A stretch of 64,000 nucleotides of DNA from Akkermansiaceae bacterium UBA956 (GCA_002293145.1 DBCO01000010.1:136697-200696); one strand, 5' to 3'. Positions 18,401 through 26,836 are shown, counted from the first letter of the stretch. The notes: generated by a model from the letters alone, not told the origin. A program made the numbers and translations.

Positions 18401-18966
18401 AAGATCAACTGGATGAGCTCGCTCGCCTGATCGTCGAGCAAGTCCGCTTGCGTGGTCCATTTCTCTCGTTGTCAGAATTTGTCAATCGCCAGCTCAGCTC
18501 CGGCAATCTCGCGCTCGCTGGCGCGATTCAATCCGCCCTCAATGAGCTATCGAAAAAATCCGCTCTCAACCCCTACTCTGCCATCCAAGGACTCTCCAAA
18601 GACGCCGGTGCCATGCCACTGGGTGGTGCCAGCCCCGAATACCAATTTCCCGCTGCCGCCGTCGGCGAAAGTGCCTACGGACTCCCGGGCTGGACCCGCC
18701 AAGCTGACATCCTACGCCCCCTAGCACCCATTCTCTCCGCCCGCGATGACACCTTCCGCATCCGTGCCTACGGCGATGCACGCGATGCCAACAACAACAT
18801 CAAAGCGCGCGCTTGGTGCGAAGCCGTTGTCCAGCGCACCCGCGACTACACCGACCCCAGCGAAGCGGCCGAACTCGCCACCCCCACGGTCAAAGCCCTC
18901 AACAAAGCCTTCGGTCGCCGCTTTACCGTCGCCTCCTTCCGCTGGCTCCGCGAGGAAGAAATCTAA
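15481..18966 (+). CDS. Verru_Chthon cassette protein A-like surface protein with prepilin leader (orphan copy)
   Basis: The 1161-residue product starts MKNLPKAPRGFTLVITISLL: a short basic leader, a G-F cleavage point for prepilin peptidase and a hydrophobic helix, but without the usual Glu at +5. The long remainder is Ser/Thr/Asn-rich with a C-terminal region (LSEFVNRQL; ARAWCEAVVQRTRDY; ASFRWLREEEI) like that of the Verru_Chthon protein A family. It lacks the small pseudopilins B, C and D that accompany the second copy at 30924. It is probably exported or built into a pilus-like assembly; its function is unknown. I placed the start at 15481 rather than at an upstream in-frame ATG because this gives the class III leader directly. 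Confidence 0.75.
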   Translation: MKNLPKAPRGFTLVITISLLVLLTMVAIGVLSLSSVTLRQSSYHNDYATARSNARMSLMLALGALQKEAGADTRVTARADILDKINPPILGVWKSWEGSDHTQSGSFQGRPISPGNYKSMKNQRFLRWLTSHSPATPGNSASLPETKISPQSVPLIGESSVGKGADRNQLQIHIPPSNIRVDALKSDGYAWYVSGENQKANIPAPYQPTNDNAAGWSGITKSHAIADPEVFRLESLNSNPTQVDKISSLDQINLIADKGEVLASKEFFHDLSPWSKGLLTNTATGGWRKDLSIFTENYASVGSSSLPLFRATPTQDVLCSVPAGSNTRASKSMLYPWAAYRGSGSEIPIYQFGAVCSWENLKEYATMYKRLSATGNRILLSNSTPNSYAIDDTANTYSFIHKVRAIPVIARIQWAFSHWAGPAPTSPTTPAGSLQPRLLLTPIITMWNPYNVEITSSSALNFTIIAPLPAALKYTVNGATTTGYNALTAGATNNTPALTTASNLNYIIATGFSLKPGETRVFSPQSTTPVSITDTNPSLNPLPLAVGYRSKGGHFFPVLNAQGQPIAAPASSTIKADAKFDTTYSDGALGVGIYLDMSIGGRRHLVYRMVYPPAVADKVYPPLTQMAQSTLSAAVSNPTPFMSTMFGARMASNTHIAAKGFVQSSPLVNYTAMGGKDVVESTIGREYNGTGHPVNSPFDYSFIKHSGAGDSWLPNSSDTTGRGYIVTGFNKADGLSRCVIAELPTRPLSSLGELQNWDLRYENPIPPFAINLIGNSDASPLLPPNAVFNSTSNDAVNLQYDDSYCANHILFDDWFFSSIAPNPTNFGSAGKSMQVVYQEFVTGTTPLQNRAYQAIPQDLQKAAISATEATTLFNKNVRDRNGWKTIASRLEVEGMFNVNSTSETAWRALLRHARQQKTAYIAESGASWSIATSGKEDFPHSRFSIAGDVEAGRQGTSGSFPESAEFAGYRSFDEDQLDELARLIVEQVRLRGPFLSLSEFVNRQLSSGNLALAGAIQSALNELSKKSALNPYSAIQGLSKDAGAMPLGGASPEYQFPAAAVGESAYGLPGWTRQADILRPLAPILSARDDTFRIRAYGDARDANNNIKARAWCEAVVQRTRDYTDPSEAAELATPTVKALNKAFGRRFTVASFRWLREEEI

Positions 18967-18984
18967 ACTGCCGATCCTCTTAGC

Positions 18985-19719
18985 ATGAACCACCGCACCC
19001 TCTACCCGCGCCTCGCCGTTCTCATCTGCGCCTCACTGATTTCCTGTGCCTCCTCACTTTTGGCACAGACAGAACGCACCGTCCGCATCCTCTTCCTCAA
19101 CGGCCCTGCCGAGGCTCCCGAAAAAATCCACCTCCACGCCAGCAGCGATCCCGCCGTCGCCGGAGCCGCGCAAGAGGTAGAACTCCCGCGCCTCAATCTC
19201 TCGCCGCCCTACGTTTTACCCGCAGGTGATATCAACCTCAGCCTTGCCCCGCAGGCACTAGCCGCAGACCAAGCAGCACCCGCCACCAGCCCGAAAATCA
19301 AGGTGCCCGCCACCACCACCGAATTCTATCTGCTCATCGCACACGAGCCCACCAACAAGGCAGTCCCCATGCGCATGCAGGTCATCCCCGCCAATCCCGA
19401 TAGCTTTCGGAAAGGCCAAATGCTCTGGTATAACCTCACCAGCACCCGCGTCGGTGGCCAAGTGGGATCACAAAAGCTCGATATGAAACCGCAGAGCCGT
19501 GCCATCCTCGATGCCCCCGCCAGCGGCAACGAAGACTACAACGTCAACCTCAGCTACTACATCGAGAGCCGCGAAAATCTCTACCCCCTTTGCGAAACCA
19601 AGTGGACCCACGATCCACGCTCGCGCAGCATTTACTTCATCATCAACCAGCCTGGCAGCCGCGCCCCCCGCGTCATGGGCTTCCCCGATTTCCGCGAGCC
19701 CGAAAAAAAGCCCGAGTAA
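18985..19719 (+). CDS. Secreted protein of unknown function paired with the cassette-A-like gene
   Basis: The 244-residue protein starts with a signal peptide (basic MNHRTLYPR, hydrophobic core, cleavage after SLLAQ). The mature part is mostly beta-prone: TVRILFLNGPAEAPEKIHLH, TTEFYLLIAHEP, MLWYNLTSTRVGGQVGSQKL, and ends PDFREPEKKPE. No family was recognised. It starts 18 bases after the upstream stop on the same strand and ends before an inverted repeat, so the two genes likely form one transcript and the protein probably acts outside the cytoplasm with the protein A-like product. Confidence 0.72.
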   Translation: MNHRTLYPRLAVLICASLISCASSLLAQTERTVRILFLNGPAEAPEKIHLHASSDPAVAGAAQEVELPRLNLSPPYVLPAGDINLSLAPQALAADQAAPATSPKIKVPATTTEFYLLIAHEPTNKAVPMRMQVIPANPDSFRKGQMLWYNLTSTRVGGQVGSQKLDMKPQSRAILDAPASGNEDYNVNLSYYIESRENLYPLCETKWTHDPRSRSIYFIINQPGSRAPRVMGFPDFREPEKKPE

Positions 19720-19731
19720 TCATCGCACGGG

Positions 19732-19794
19732 GTAAAAGAGCAGTCCTAACGCCCATCTCGATGTCTTTTCTGATAGGGGCGCGTGCTCTTTTAC
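19732..19794. terminator. Large stem-loop between the cassette-A-like pair and a lipoprotein gene
   Basis: GTAAAAGAGCA (19732-19742) and TGCTCTTTTAC (19784-19794) are perfect 11-base complements, and the 41-base loop holds an inner CGCCC/GGGCG pair. The position just after the stop at 19719 suits a terminator or processing site; the U tract is only TTTT within the stem, so this is not a canonical intrinsic terminator. Confidence 0.5.
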
Positions 19795-19806
19795 GTTGTG
19801 CCGCAA

Positions 19807-20346
19807 ATGAGACTAACTCAGCTACTTTCAACACTGCTCATAACCACTATCTTCACAGGATGTGGTGAACCCAAGGCGGATGTTTCAACCCCGCAAACGC
19901 ACAGTTCTGGTGCGATTACATTAGATTACCCGAAGAATTGGAAGATTACCGAAGAATCAATCACATCAGGAATACATTCTTTCTTTATTGAAACTAATGG
20001 CAATGCTCTTGTGATTTTCCAATCTTACCCGGCTGAAGATGCGGATGATCTTCCTGTTTTTTCGAAGTCATTTTCCGATGCTGCAACCGAGACACCAGTT
20101 GGAAAGATTGCAGGCGCAACTTTTGCTGGCTTGCCTAATGAAGATGGCTTCGAATGGATCTTGGAGGATTTTACCATTAACTTGCTCGGCGAATCGATTC
20201 CTCACCGGCGACTCTACGGGACCAAAGATGTCGGAGGCAAAAGATTATTTTTGATACTTCAAGTTGCATCCGAGGACTCTGCAAAAATTGAGTCAGGATT
20301 CCAGCTCATACGAAAATCTTTACGTGGCAAGCAAACCGCAGAATAA
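19807..20346 (+). CDS. Lipoprotein with PsbP/DcrB-like domain
   Basis: From ATG 19807 the product is 179 residues. It has a lipoprotein signal (MRLTQLLSTLLITTIFTGC, lipobox ending T-G-C), then a PsbP/DcrB-like core: ITLDYPKNWKI, a central amphipathic segment and a C-terminal IESGFQLIRKSL. Such proteins are anchored in the outer or inner membrane; function is unknown. An ATG 24 bases further upstream is in frame but would spoil the signal. A strong hairpin follows the stop. Confidence 0.7.
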   Translation: MRLTQLLSTLLITTIFTGCGEPKADVSTPQTHSSGAITLDYPKNWKITEESITSGIHSFFIETNGNALVIFQSYPAEDADDLPVFSKSFSDAATETPVGKIAGATFAGLPNEDGFEWILEDFTINLLGESIPHRRLYGTKDVGGKRLFLILQVASEDSAKIESGFQLIRKSLRGKQTAE

Positions 20347-20350
20347 TAAA

Positions 20351-20390
20351 GGGTATACGGAGGCGAGTTTTCGAGTCTCCGTCTATGCCC
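20351..20390. terminator. Hairpin after the lipoprotein gene
   Basis: GGGTATACGGAG pairs with CTCCGTCTATGCCC around a GAGTTTTCGAG loop, starting a few bases after the stop codon at 20346. No T tract follows. The remainder, 20391-20682 (about 290 bases), has no convincing gene; a TTGACA at 20647 might be the -35 of pgk but no good -10 is seen. Confidence 0.5.
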
Positions 20391-20682
20391 ATGGTTGAAC
20401 AAGCCCGGTGAGGTCCGCGACTGAAAGATCTCAAACGCGTATTGCAAGAATTGTTGAGCGCGCTGTTAGCACGTGAAGCATCATTACACTCCGATCTGAT
20501 TCTCGGGGTTTCCGCCAAGCCGCGACTCGGCAAAACTGGTCACTCTTTTCGCCCCATGTGGCCATTTGCCATGCTCGGATGCTTGAATCTCTATCATTCT
20601 CCTCACAATTTGCGCCGATACTGGCACGATTCGTGATTCATCTCACTTGACATACGTCGCTCCATCCGCTTACCCACTGCGC

Positions 20683-21876
20683 ATGCCCAAACTATCCATT
20701 CAACATCTTGATGTCCGCAATAAGGAAGTTCTCATGCGTGTCGACTTCAATGTCCCGCTCAATGACGGCGCGATCACCGACGACACACGCATCACCGCAG
20801 CGGTGCCCTCGATCAAGCATCTCCTTGCTGGTGGCGCCAAGTTGGTGCTGTGCTCACACCTCGGCCGCCCGAAAGGTGTGACAGCTGATTTGAGCCTCAC
20901 ACCTGCCGCTGTGCGTTTGCGTGAACTGCTCGGGCAAGACGTTACACTCGCGCCTGATTCGATCGGTGCGGAAGTTGAGGCTCTGCGTGCTGGACTGCAA
21001 TCAGGCCAAGTTCTTTTACTCGAAAATACCCGCTTTTACGCAGAAGATGAAGCCAACGATGCCGATCACGCGAAGAAGCTCGCTGGGCAAGCCGAAATTT
21101 TCGTCAATGACGCCTTCGGTACCGCACACCGCGCTCACGCCTCCACCGAGGGTGTGACCCATTTCGTCAAGCAAAGCGCCATGGGCTTCCTGATGGCTCG
21201 TGAGTTGGAATACCTCGTCGATAAACTTGATCAAGGCGAGCGTCCGTTTCTCGTGATCATGGGCGGGGCCAAAGTTTCTGATAAGATTCAAGTAATCAAC
21301 TCACTCATGGCCAAGGCAGATACCTTCGTGATCGGTGGCGCCATGGCTTATACCTTCCTCAAGGCACTCGGCCACAACATGGGCGGCTCTCGCGTGGAAA
21401 CAGATAAGCTCGATTTGGCGCTGGATATCTTGAAAAATGCCAAAGACAAGGGCATTCGTTTCCTGCTCCCTGCTGACAATCGCATCACGCAGGAGTTCAA
21501 AGATGGTGCTGAGACGAAAGTCACCGCTTCTTATGCCGATGGTGGAGAAATCCCCGAGGGCTGGGAAGGCATCGACATCGGCACACAAGCGATCGCCGAG
21601 TTCAGCAAAGAAATCGCTTCAGCGAAGACCATTCTCTGGAACGGCCCGATGGGTGTTTTTGAGATCGGCTCCTTCGCGGAAGGCACCCGCGCCATCGCAC
21701 AAGCCGTGGCAGATTCTGACGCCGTATCGATCGTCGGCGGTGGTGACTCCGTGACCGCAGTTAACAAGTTCGGCCTCGATGACGACATGAACTTCATCTC
21801 CACCGGTGGTGGTGCCTCGCTCGAATTGCTTGAAGGCAAAGAGCTCCCTGGCGTCGCAGCTCTCACCAGCATTTAA
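20683..21876 (+). CDS. pgk: Phosphoglycerate kinase
   Basis: The 397-residue protein starts MPKLSIQHLDVRNKEVLMRV followed by DFNVPL, the canonical PGK N-terminus, and is of normal length. Other signatures are LLENTRFYAEDE, VNDAFGTAHRAHAS, ILWNGPMGVFEIG and the C-terminal glycine-rich ATP loop SIVGGGDSVTAV. The enzyme makes ATP from 1,3-bisphosphoglycerate in glycolysis. The start was set at ATG 20683 by homology although the frame opens 12 codons earlier. It is 29 bases upstream of tpiA and probably in one operon with it. Confidence 0.97.
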   Translation: MPKLSIQHLDVRNKEVLMRVDFNVPLNDGAITDDTRITAAVPSIKHLLAGGAKLVLCSHLGRPKGVTADLSLTPAAVRLRELLGQDVTLAPDSIGAEVEALRAGLQSGQVLLLENTRFYAEDEANDADHAKKLAGQAEIFVNDAFGTAHRAHASTEGVTHFVKQSAMGFLMARELEYLVDKLDQGERPFLVIMGGAKVSDKIQVINSLMAKADTFVIGGAMAYTFLKALGHNMGGSRVETDKLDLALDILKNAKDKGIRFLLPADNRITQEFKDGAETKVTASYADGGEIPEGWEGIDIGTQAIAEFSKEIASAKTILWNGPMGVFEIGSFAEGTRAIAQAVADSDAVSIVGGGDSVTAVNKFGLDDDMNFISTGGGASLELLEGKELPGVAALTSI

Positions 21877-21905
21877 TTTTTCACCCAAACATTACCCATA
21901 TTATT

Positions 21906-22676
21906 ATGTATCGCCGCCCTATTTTCGCCGCTAACTGGAAAATGAACAAAGGTCCTTCGGACACCGAGTCTTTTGTGAAATCATTCCTCAGCAAACTCAC
22001 TGGCCGTCAGACCTGTGACATCGTCATCGCCGCGCCCTTCATTGCGCTGCCTACCCTTAGCGATGCTCTGCTCGAAGCTCGCGGTGTGGAAATGGCCGCC
22101 CAAAACTGCTCGCAGTATGATGATGGTGCCTACACCGGAGAAATCAGCGTCAAAATGCTGCGCGAGATTCTCGTTCGCCACGTGATCATCGGTCACAGCG
22201 AGCGTCGTTCGATTTTTGGTGAAACCAACGCCGTCATCAACGCCAAGATGAAAAAAGCCCGCGAGGTCGGTCTGAAGCTGATCTTTTGCATCGGCGAAAC
22301 CCTCGAAGAACGCAATGCGGGACAACTTGAAAGCATCCTGCGCTCACAAATCACCGAGGGTCTTAACGGCATCACACCTTCCGATATGGAAGACACCGTG
22401 GTCGCCTACGAGCCTGTCTGGGCGATCGGCACTGGCGTCACCGCCACCGCTGAGCAAGCACAAGAGGCGCACGCCTTCGTCCGCAGCGTGATCTCCGATC
22501 TCTACGGTCCCGAGGTTGCCGGAAAACTCCGCATCCAATACGGCGGTAGCGTGAAGCCGAATAACGCGGCCGAGTTGATGGCCTGCCCCGATATCGACGG
22601 CGCCCTCATTGGTGGTGCCTCGCTCGATGCGCAAAGCTTCGTGGACATCATCTCCAACGGTTCACCCGCCAACTAA
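21906..22676 (+). CDS. tpiA: Triosephosphate isomerase
   Basis: The 256-residue protein has all TIM-barrel catalytic signatures: AANWKMN at residues 8-14 (substrate-binding Asn and Lys), VIIGHSERR with the electrophilic His, AYEPVWAIGTG with the catalytic Glu, the phosphate loop IQYGGSVKPNNA and the final GALIGGASLD. It interconverts dihydroxyacetone phosphate and glyceraldehyde 3-phosphate. It follows pgk on the same strand and is followed after 21 bases by a rho-independent terminator, so it closes the operon. Confidence 0.98.
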   Translation: MYRRPIFAANWKMNKGPSDTESFVKSFLSKLTGRQTCDIVIAAPFIALPTLSDALLEARGVEMAAQNCSQYDDGAYTGEISVKMLREILVRHVIIGHSERRSIFGETNAVINAKMKKAREVGLKLIFCIGETLEERNAGQLESILRSQITEGLNGITPSDMEDTVVAYEPVWAIGTGVTATAEQAQEAHAFVRSVISDLYGPEVAGKLRIQYGGSVKPNNAAELMACPDIDGALIGGASLDAQSFVDIISNGSPAN

Positions 22677-22697
22677 ACGCCGACCATTTGTCGAATC

Positions 22698-22733
22698 AAA
22701 AAGCCACTATTCGCATAGGATGGTGGCTTTTTT
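22698..22733 (+). terminator. Rho-independent terminator of pgk-tpiA
   Basis: AAAAAGCCAC (22698-22707) pairs perfectly with GTGGCTTTTT (22723-22732), and the 3' arm runs into a T tract. The symmetrical A and T tracts could also stop transcription from the minus-strand gene at 22800. Confidence 0.88.
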
Positions 22734-22799
22734 CGTGTGAGAGGATCACGGATGATTTCTTGAATTTAAGAAACGATGGCCCAGAACAAAAATAGGGAA

Positions 22800-23963
22800 T
22801 CACCGGATTTCTACGCTCGTACCTGGACTAATCAAGGTAGGGAGTCGGATCACATCCCAGTTCGAGAGGCGGATGCAACCAGCAGACTGCGCGCGTCCGA
22901 TGGTTTCAGGATCAGCGGTGCCGTGTAGGCCGATGCCTGATTTACTCAATCCACACCACATGATGCCTACAGGGCTGTTGGGGCCAGAAGGCAAGTCATA
23001 TACCTTGGATGGATCGGTGCTGCGCTTGCCCGTTTCGAGCAAAGATTTATCGTAGCGCCAACTGGGGAACTCGACACAATTGCGCACCTCCCACATGCCG
23101 TAGTGAATGAAACGTTGTTGGCCGGGAGTGATGGGAAAGGTCGCGATGAGTGAGCGGTTTGCGGCAGGCTTCGCAGGGGTGTCAGACCCATCAGCTGGCT
23201 CTTCTTCGATGACCAATGCTACGGGTGTTGCTTCAAAAATCCGCAATTGATTGCGCTTGGTGTCTACGACTACATGGCGCTGTGCTGTGGCTTCATTGTT
23301 CTTGTGCTGAATGCCGGCGATTTTTTCGATGAGAAATGGGGTGACATTTGGCACCTTGAGCTCACTGCCTGCTTTGAGATTATACACTTTCTTGGAGCCA
23401 TTGAGCTCTAGCAAATATTCGAGATCCGTGTGATAGCGCTCGGCCATGAGTTCTCCAGCACTGCGATAACTAAGTCGTTTTGTTTTGGATTGCAGAATTC
23501 GATCATTGGGCAACTTCGGGTTGACCCATTTTACCAAAATATCAGGTACTATGACCGTAGTAAATGGTTCACTCACGCCCTTGCGCGCGGTATCCATGAC
23601 TGCGGACCAATCATCGATCGGATGGCCATTGACTTCATTCCATGCGTTCACGGCGTGCTCGGTGAAGAGCCCTGGTTTACCGTCGATCACTCCGGGACCG
23701 AAGTTCAATTGATCGAGAAAAACCTGAAGTTTTACCGCATCGTCACCTGAGGGCTTGCCCTGCACGGCTGCATCACTTTCTAACGGTTTCGCTAAGGGGA
23801 TGGATTCCGGATCAAGCATTGGCTCGACTTTCATGGCACCTGGTCTCACCAAGATCGCTTTGGGAGGCGGGGGAGTGGTGGGAGGCGGGGGAGGCGGCTC
23901 TTGTGCAATGAGACGGATTGTCGTCAACAGAGTGGCGGCGATGAGGAGCGACTTTGATTTCAT
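22800..23963 (-). CDS. L,D-transpeptidase (YkuD domain), secreted
   Basis: A 387-residue exported protein. After a signal peptide (MKSKSLLIAATLLTTIRLIA) comes a proline-rich stretch, then a peptidoglycan-binding-like segment (LQVFLDQLNFGPGVIDGKPG), a LysM-like module (LEYLLELNGSKKVYNLKAGS) and a C-terminal YkuD catalytic domain. The active site reads IGLHGT then QSAGCIRLSNWD, containing the catalytic His and Cys. Such enzymes make 3-3 cross-links or attach proteins to peptidoglycan. The start ATG overlaps the hflX stop as ATGA (23963-23960), so it is translationally coupled to hflX. Confidence 0.9.
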   Translation of the reverse strand: MKSKSLLIAATLLTTIRLIAQEPPPPPPTTPPPPKAILVRPGAMKVEPMLDPESIPLAKPLESDAAVQGKPSGDDAVKLQVFLDQLNFGPGVIDGKPGLFTEHAVNAWNEVNGHPIDDWSAVMDTARKGVSEPFTTVIVPDILVKWVNPKLPNDRILQSKTKRLSYRSAGELMAERYHTDLEYLLELNGSKKVYNLKAGSELKVPNVTPFLIEKIAGIQHKNNEATAQRHVVVDTKRNQLRIFEATPVALVIEEEPADGSDTPAKPAANRSLIATFPITPGQQRFIHYGMWEVRNCVEFPSWRYDKSLLETGKRSTDPSKVYDLPSGPNSPVGIMWCGLSKSGIGLHGTADPETIGRAQSAGCIRLSNWDVIRLPTLISPGTSVEIR

Positions 23964-25282
23964 GAGCGTGAAGGCGGTGCTTCGGTAGTAGAAAATGCCA
24001 TCAGTTTTCCTGCGATCGAGTCAGGCACAACTGCTGAGACGATGATATCATTGTCTTCGTAAGAAGTCGAGAGCACTTTTGCATCGCGATGCAGAAGATT
24101 GAGCACGTCGCCGCGTGTTTGCGGAATGCGATAGTGCTTTTTTTGGATTCGATCGGCCAGTGCCTCGGCGCACAGTGTGAGCAAGGTGTCGAGATTTTCA
24201 CCTTGAGAGGCAGAAATGTAAATCGCCCCCGGATAGCGATTTTCTAACAGTAAGCGTTGCAGTTCGTCTCCGAGCAAGTCGGTTTTGTTGAGTACTGTGA
24301 TGATTTTTTTGTCACCTGCGCCGAGTTCATCTAAGACCTCCAAGGTAGTCTCGTAAAGCCGATCAATTTCGGGCGAAGAGCAATCGAGGACGTGTATGAG
24401 GAAATCTGCGAGCACTGCTTCTTCCAGTGTGGCCTTAAAGGCCTCGACGAGGCGGTGAGGTAGGTTGCGCACGAAGCCGACGGTGTCGGTAAGAAGCAGT
24501 GGTTGGCCATCGGGCAGTTCAATGCGCCGCGTTGTGGTATCGAGTGTGGCGAACAGCATGTCCTTGGCGAGCACATCTGAACCTGAGAGTTTGTTGAGTA
24601 GGGTCGATTTTCCGGAGTTGGTGTATCCGACGATGGCGGCGTGAGCCGTGCCGAGTTTTTCACGCTCCTTGCGCTGAGTCTTACGCTGGCTGCGAACATC
24701 TTCGAGCTCACGTTTGAGGCGATCGATGCGTTGGTAGGCGAGTCGGCGGTCTACCTCAATTTGTTTTTCACCCATGCCGCGGTTGGCACCGCCGCCACCA
24801 CCACTGCCACCACCCGCGCCACCGCCCTCACGGTCAAGGTGTCCCCACATGCGTGCCATGCGCGGCAGGGCGTATTGCATGCGTGCTAGGTCAACCTGGA
24901 TGCGTGCTTCACGGGTTTGTGCGCGTTTGTTAAAAATATCGAGGATGACTTCTTCGCGGTCGATCACTGCTGCGTCGCCCAATTTTTCCCAAGATCTTTG
25001 CTGCGATGGTGAGAGACCATTGTCAAAAATAATGACATCGCACTCAAAGGCTTTCGCGAGATCAACGATTTCTTGGGCTTTACCCGTGCCGCAAAGGAAT
25101 TGCTTGTGGAGAGCCCGGCTGCGGTAAAATACCGTGTGCACAATGTTAATGCCTAGGGTCTCTACGAGCTCGTGCAATTCTTCTAACAGCGATTCTGCTT
25201 CCACTTCCTCGCGAGGATCAAAATAAATGCCGACGAGCATCGCGCGCTCGACCATTTCAGGGCGTTCTCTAACTTCAAACAT
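23960..25282 (-). CDS. hflX: GTPase HflX
   Basis: The 440-residue protein has the HflX N-terminal domain (SLLEELHELVETLGINIVHT, FLCGTGKAQEIV), a coiled-coil linker and a GTPase domain: G1 GYTNSGKST near residue 218, G3 DTVGF, G4 NKTD. HflX rescues and splits stalled ribosomes. An oddity lies before EKQIEVDRR: where most HflX proteins have a short GGIGTRGPGE loop, here there is a longer run almost entirely of glycine (about residues 153-168) ending NRGMGE. The start is ATG 25282, preceded by a divergent-free 154-base gap. Confidence 0.95.
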   Translation of the reverse strand: MFEVRERPEMVERAMLVGIYFDPREEVEAESLLEELHELVETLGINIVHTVFYRSRALHKQFLCGTGKAQEIVDLAKAFECDVIIFDNGLSPSQQRSWEKLGDAAVIDREEVILDIFNKRAQTREARIQVDLARMQYALPRMARMWGHLDREGGGAGGGSGGGGGANRGMGEKQIEVDRRLAYQRIDRLKRELEDVRSQRKTQRKEREKLGTAHAAIVGYTNSGKSTLLNKLSGSDVLAKDMLFATLDTTTRRIELPDGQPLLLTDTVGFVRNLPHRLVEAFKATLEEAVLADFLIHVLDCSSPEIDRLYETTLEVLDELGAGDKKIITVLNKTDLLGDELQRLLLENRYPGAIYISASQGENLDTLLTLCAEALADRIQKKHYRIPQTRGDVLNLLHRDAKVLSTSYEDNDIIVSAVVPDSIAGKLMAFSTTEAPPSRS

Positions 25283-25436
25283 GTGCTGTGGAGAGTTTTA
25301 CCACGGAATTCTGATGAATGCTATGGAAAAAATGAATGCAGAAGCAGTTGCGGTATGGGTAAAAATATCGTGCGCTAATTTTTTACTGACAATCACCGCT
25401 CCCGCGATGAATCATCGAATTCGATAGCTCCTGAGT

Positions 25437-26816
25437 TTAGGGTTTCCAGCGAGGTTTCCACTCGGGGAGTGGTGTGCGAGCTTGGCGGAGATATCGATCA
25501 ATCGCTGCGCATACATCTGGGTGCATACTTGCCACGTTGGTTGATTCCGCTGGGTCGTTTTGTTGGTCGTAGAGAACAATGGGGGCATCTGCACCCCCAC
25601 TGCGCATGCCTTTCCAACGTCCTTGGTAGAGGGCGGCCTGTTGAAACCCACCTTCGTGAAATTCCCAGTAGAGAAAATCGTGTTTGGCTTGTTTTTTGCC
25701 GCGGAGTGTAGGCGCGATGCTGATGCCGTCTGTTGGCTTGTCAGGCTTCTTGCCGGCGAGCTCAGTTGCCGTGGGTAGCCAATCGGCAAAAGAACCAACG
25801 TGGTCGCTGATACTCGCGGCTTTTACCGTGCCTGGCCACCAAGCGATGAAGGGGATGCGAATGCCGCCATCGGCGAGGCTGCGTTTGATGCCGCGATAGG
25901 GACCGCTTGGTTGGAAGCGCTCGAGGTGATGTCTGCTTTCGTTGTGAGGCCCATTATCGCTCGTGAAAATCACAAGGGTGTTTTCTGCGAGGCCGAGGGC
26001 GCGAAGTTTTTCGAGCATTTTGCCAACGTATGCATCGAGCCGGCTAATCATCGCCGCGTGACCACGATCCTGAGCGGGCCATGGTTTTTTCGCATACTGT
26101 CCATAATCGGGCACATGAGCGCCGTCACTGAGGACGCGGGCGCGCTCATTGTTTGCATGCGGTGTGACCATGCTCCAATAGAGAAAAAAGGGCTGTTTCT
26201 GGTTTTTTTCGACAAACTGCAAGGCGCGTTCCGCGAGCAGGTCATCTGCAAACTCGACAGCCTTTATCGCATAACCACTGCCACCTTGGCCGACGTGCGT
26301 GACGACATTCGACAGCGATATTTTTTCCTCCTGATCCCAGAGGAAGTCCGGAAAATGATTGTGCGCATGTTGGTGATTGAGGTAACCAAAAAATTCATCG
26401 AATCCTTGTGCTGCAGGCAATCCAGACTCAGCACCACCATACTCGCCGAGTCCCCACTTTCCGAGAACTGCGGTGCGATATCCCACGCTTTTGAGAAGCT
26501 TAGCAACACTGGGATCCTCGGGCAGCAATCGGATTTTTTTCGGATCACCATTGCCACGAATCCTTGTATGCCCCTGATGCTGACCTGTCATCAACACACT
26601 GCGCGAGGGCGCGCAGACCGTGGCGCCGGAATAATAATGAGTGAAGCGCATGCCTTCTTGGGCCATGCGGTCGATGTGCGGAGTGGCGATAATCTTTTGT
26701 CCGTAACAGCCTAACTCACCATAGCCAAGGTCATCGGCCATGATCCAGATCAAATTCGGCGGTGTAGCAGCGTGGAGCGAAAGACTCGACAGTAAGGCAA
26801 AAAGCATGATCTTCAT
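25437..26816 (-). CDS. Arylsulfatase-type sulfatase, secreted
   Basis: The 459-residue protein has a signal peptide (MKIMLFALLSSLSLHA) and a type I sulfatase fold. PNLIWIMADDLGYGELGCYG supplies the metal-binding Asp pair, VCAPSRSVLMTGQ contains Cys68 in the CxPSR sulfatase signature that anaerobic or aerobic maturases convert to formylglycine, and FTSDNGPH gives the second metal site. Substrate specificity is not visible; sulfated polysaccharides are common targets in this phylum. No formylglycine-generating enzyme gene was found in the window. Downstream of the stop there are about 150 bases before hflX. Confidence 0.92.
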   Translation of the reverse strand: MKIMLFALLSSLSLHAATPPNLIWIMADDLGYGELGCYGQKIIATPHIDRMAQEGMRFTHYYSGATVCAPSRSVLMTGQHQGHTRIRGNGDPKKIRLLPEDPSVAKLLKSVGYRTAVLGKWGLGEYGGAESGLPAAQGFDEFFGYLNHQHAHNHFPDFLWDQEEKISLSNVVTHVGQGGSGYAIKAVEFADDLLAERALQFVEKNQKQPFFLYWSMVTPHANNERARVLSDGAHVPDYGQYAKKPWPAQDRGHAAMISRLDAYVGKMLEKLRALGLAENTLVIFTSDNGPHNESRHHLERFQPSGPYRGIKRSLADGGIRIPFIAWWPGTVKAASISDHVGSFADWLPTATELAGKKPDKPTDGISIAPTLRGKKQAKHDFLYWEFHEGGFQQAALYQGRWKGMRSGGADAPIVLYDQQNDPAESTNVASMHPDVCAAIDRYLRQARTPLPEWKPRWKP

Positions 26817-26836
26817 GGTTAGGGAGAAGCACTATG

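Noticed and set aside
20391..20440. Cobalamin-riboswitch-like text (GCCCGGTGAGGTCCGCGACTG)
   Set aside because: Only part of the B12-box pattern is present, the paired stems are missing, and no cobalamin gene follows; pgk is the next gene.
20647..20683. TTGACA at 20647 as the pgk -35 box
   Set aside because: No acceptable -10 lies 16-18 bases downstream before the start codon, so it is noted but not listed as a promoter.
25800..26714. Plus-strand frame of 304 codons
   Set aside because: Antisense to the sulfatase gene, with no recognisable motif.
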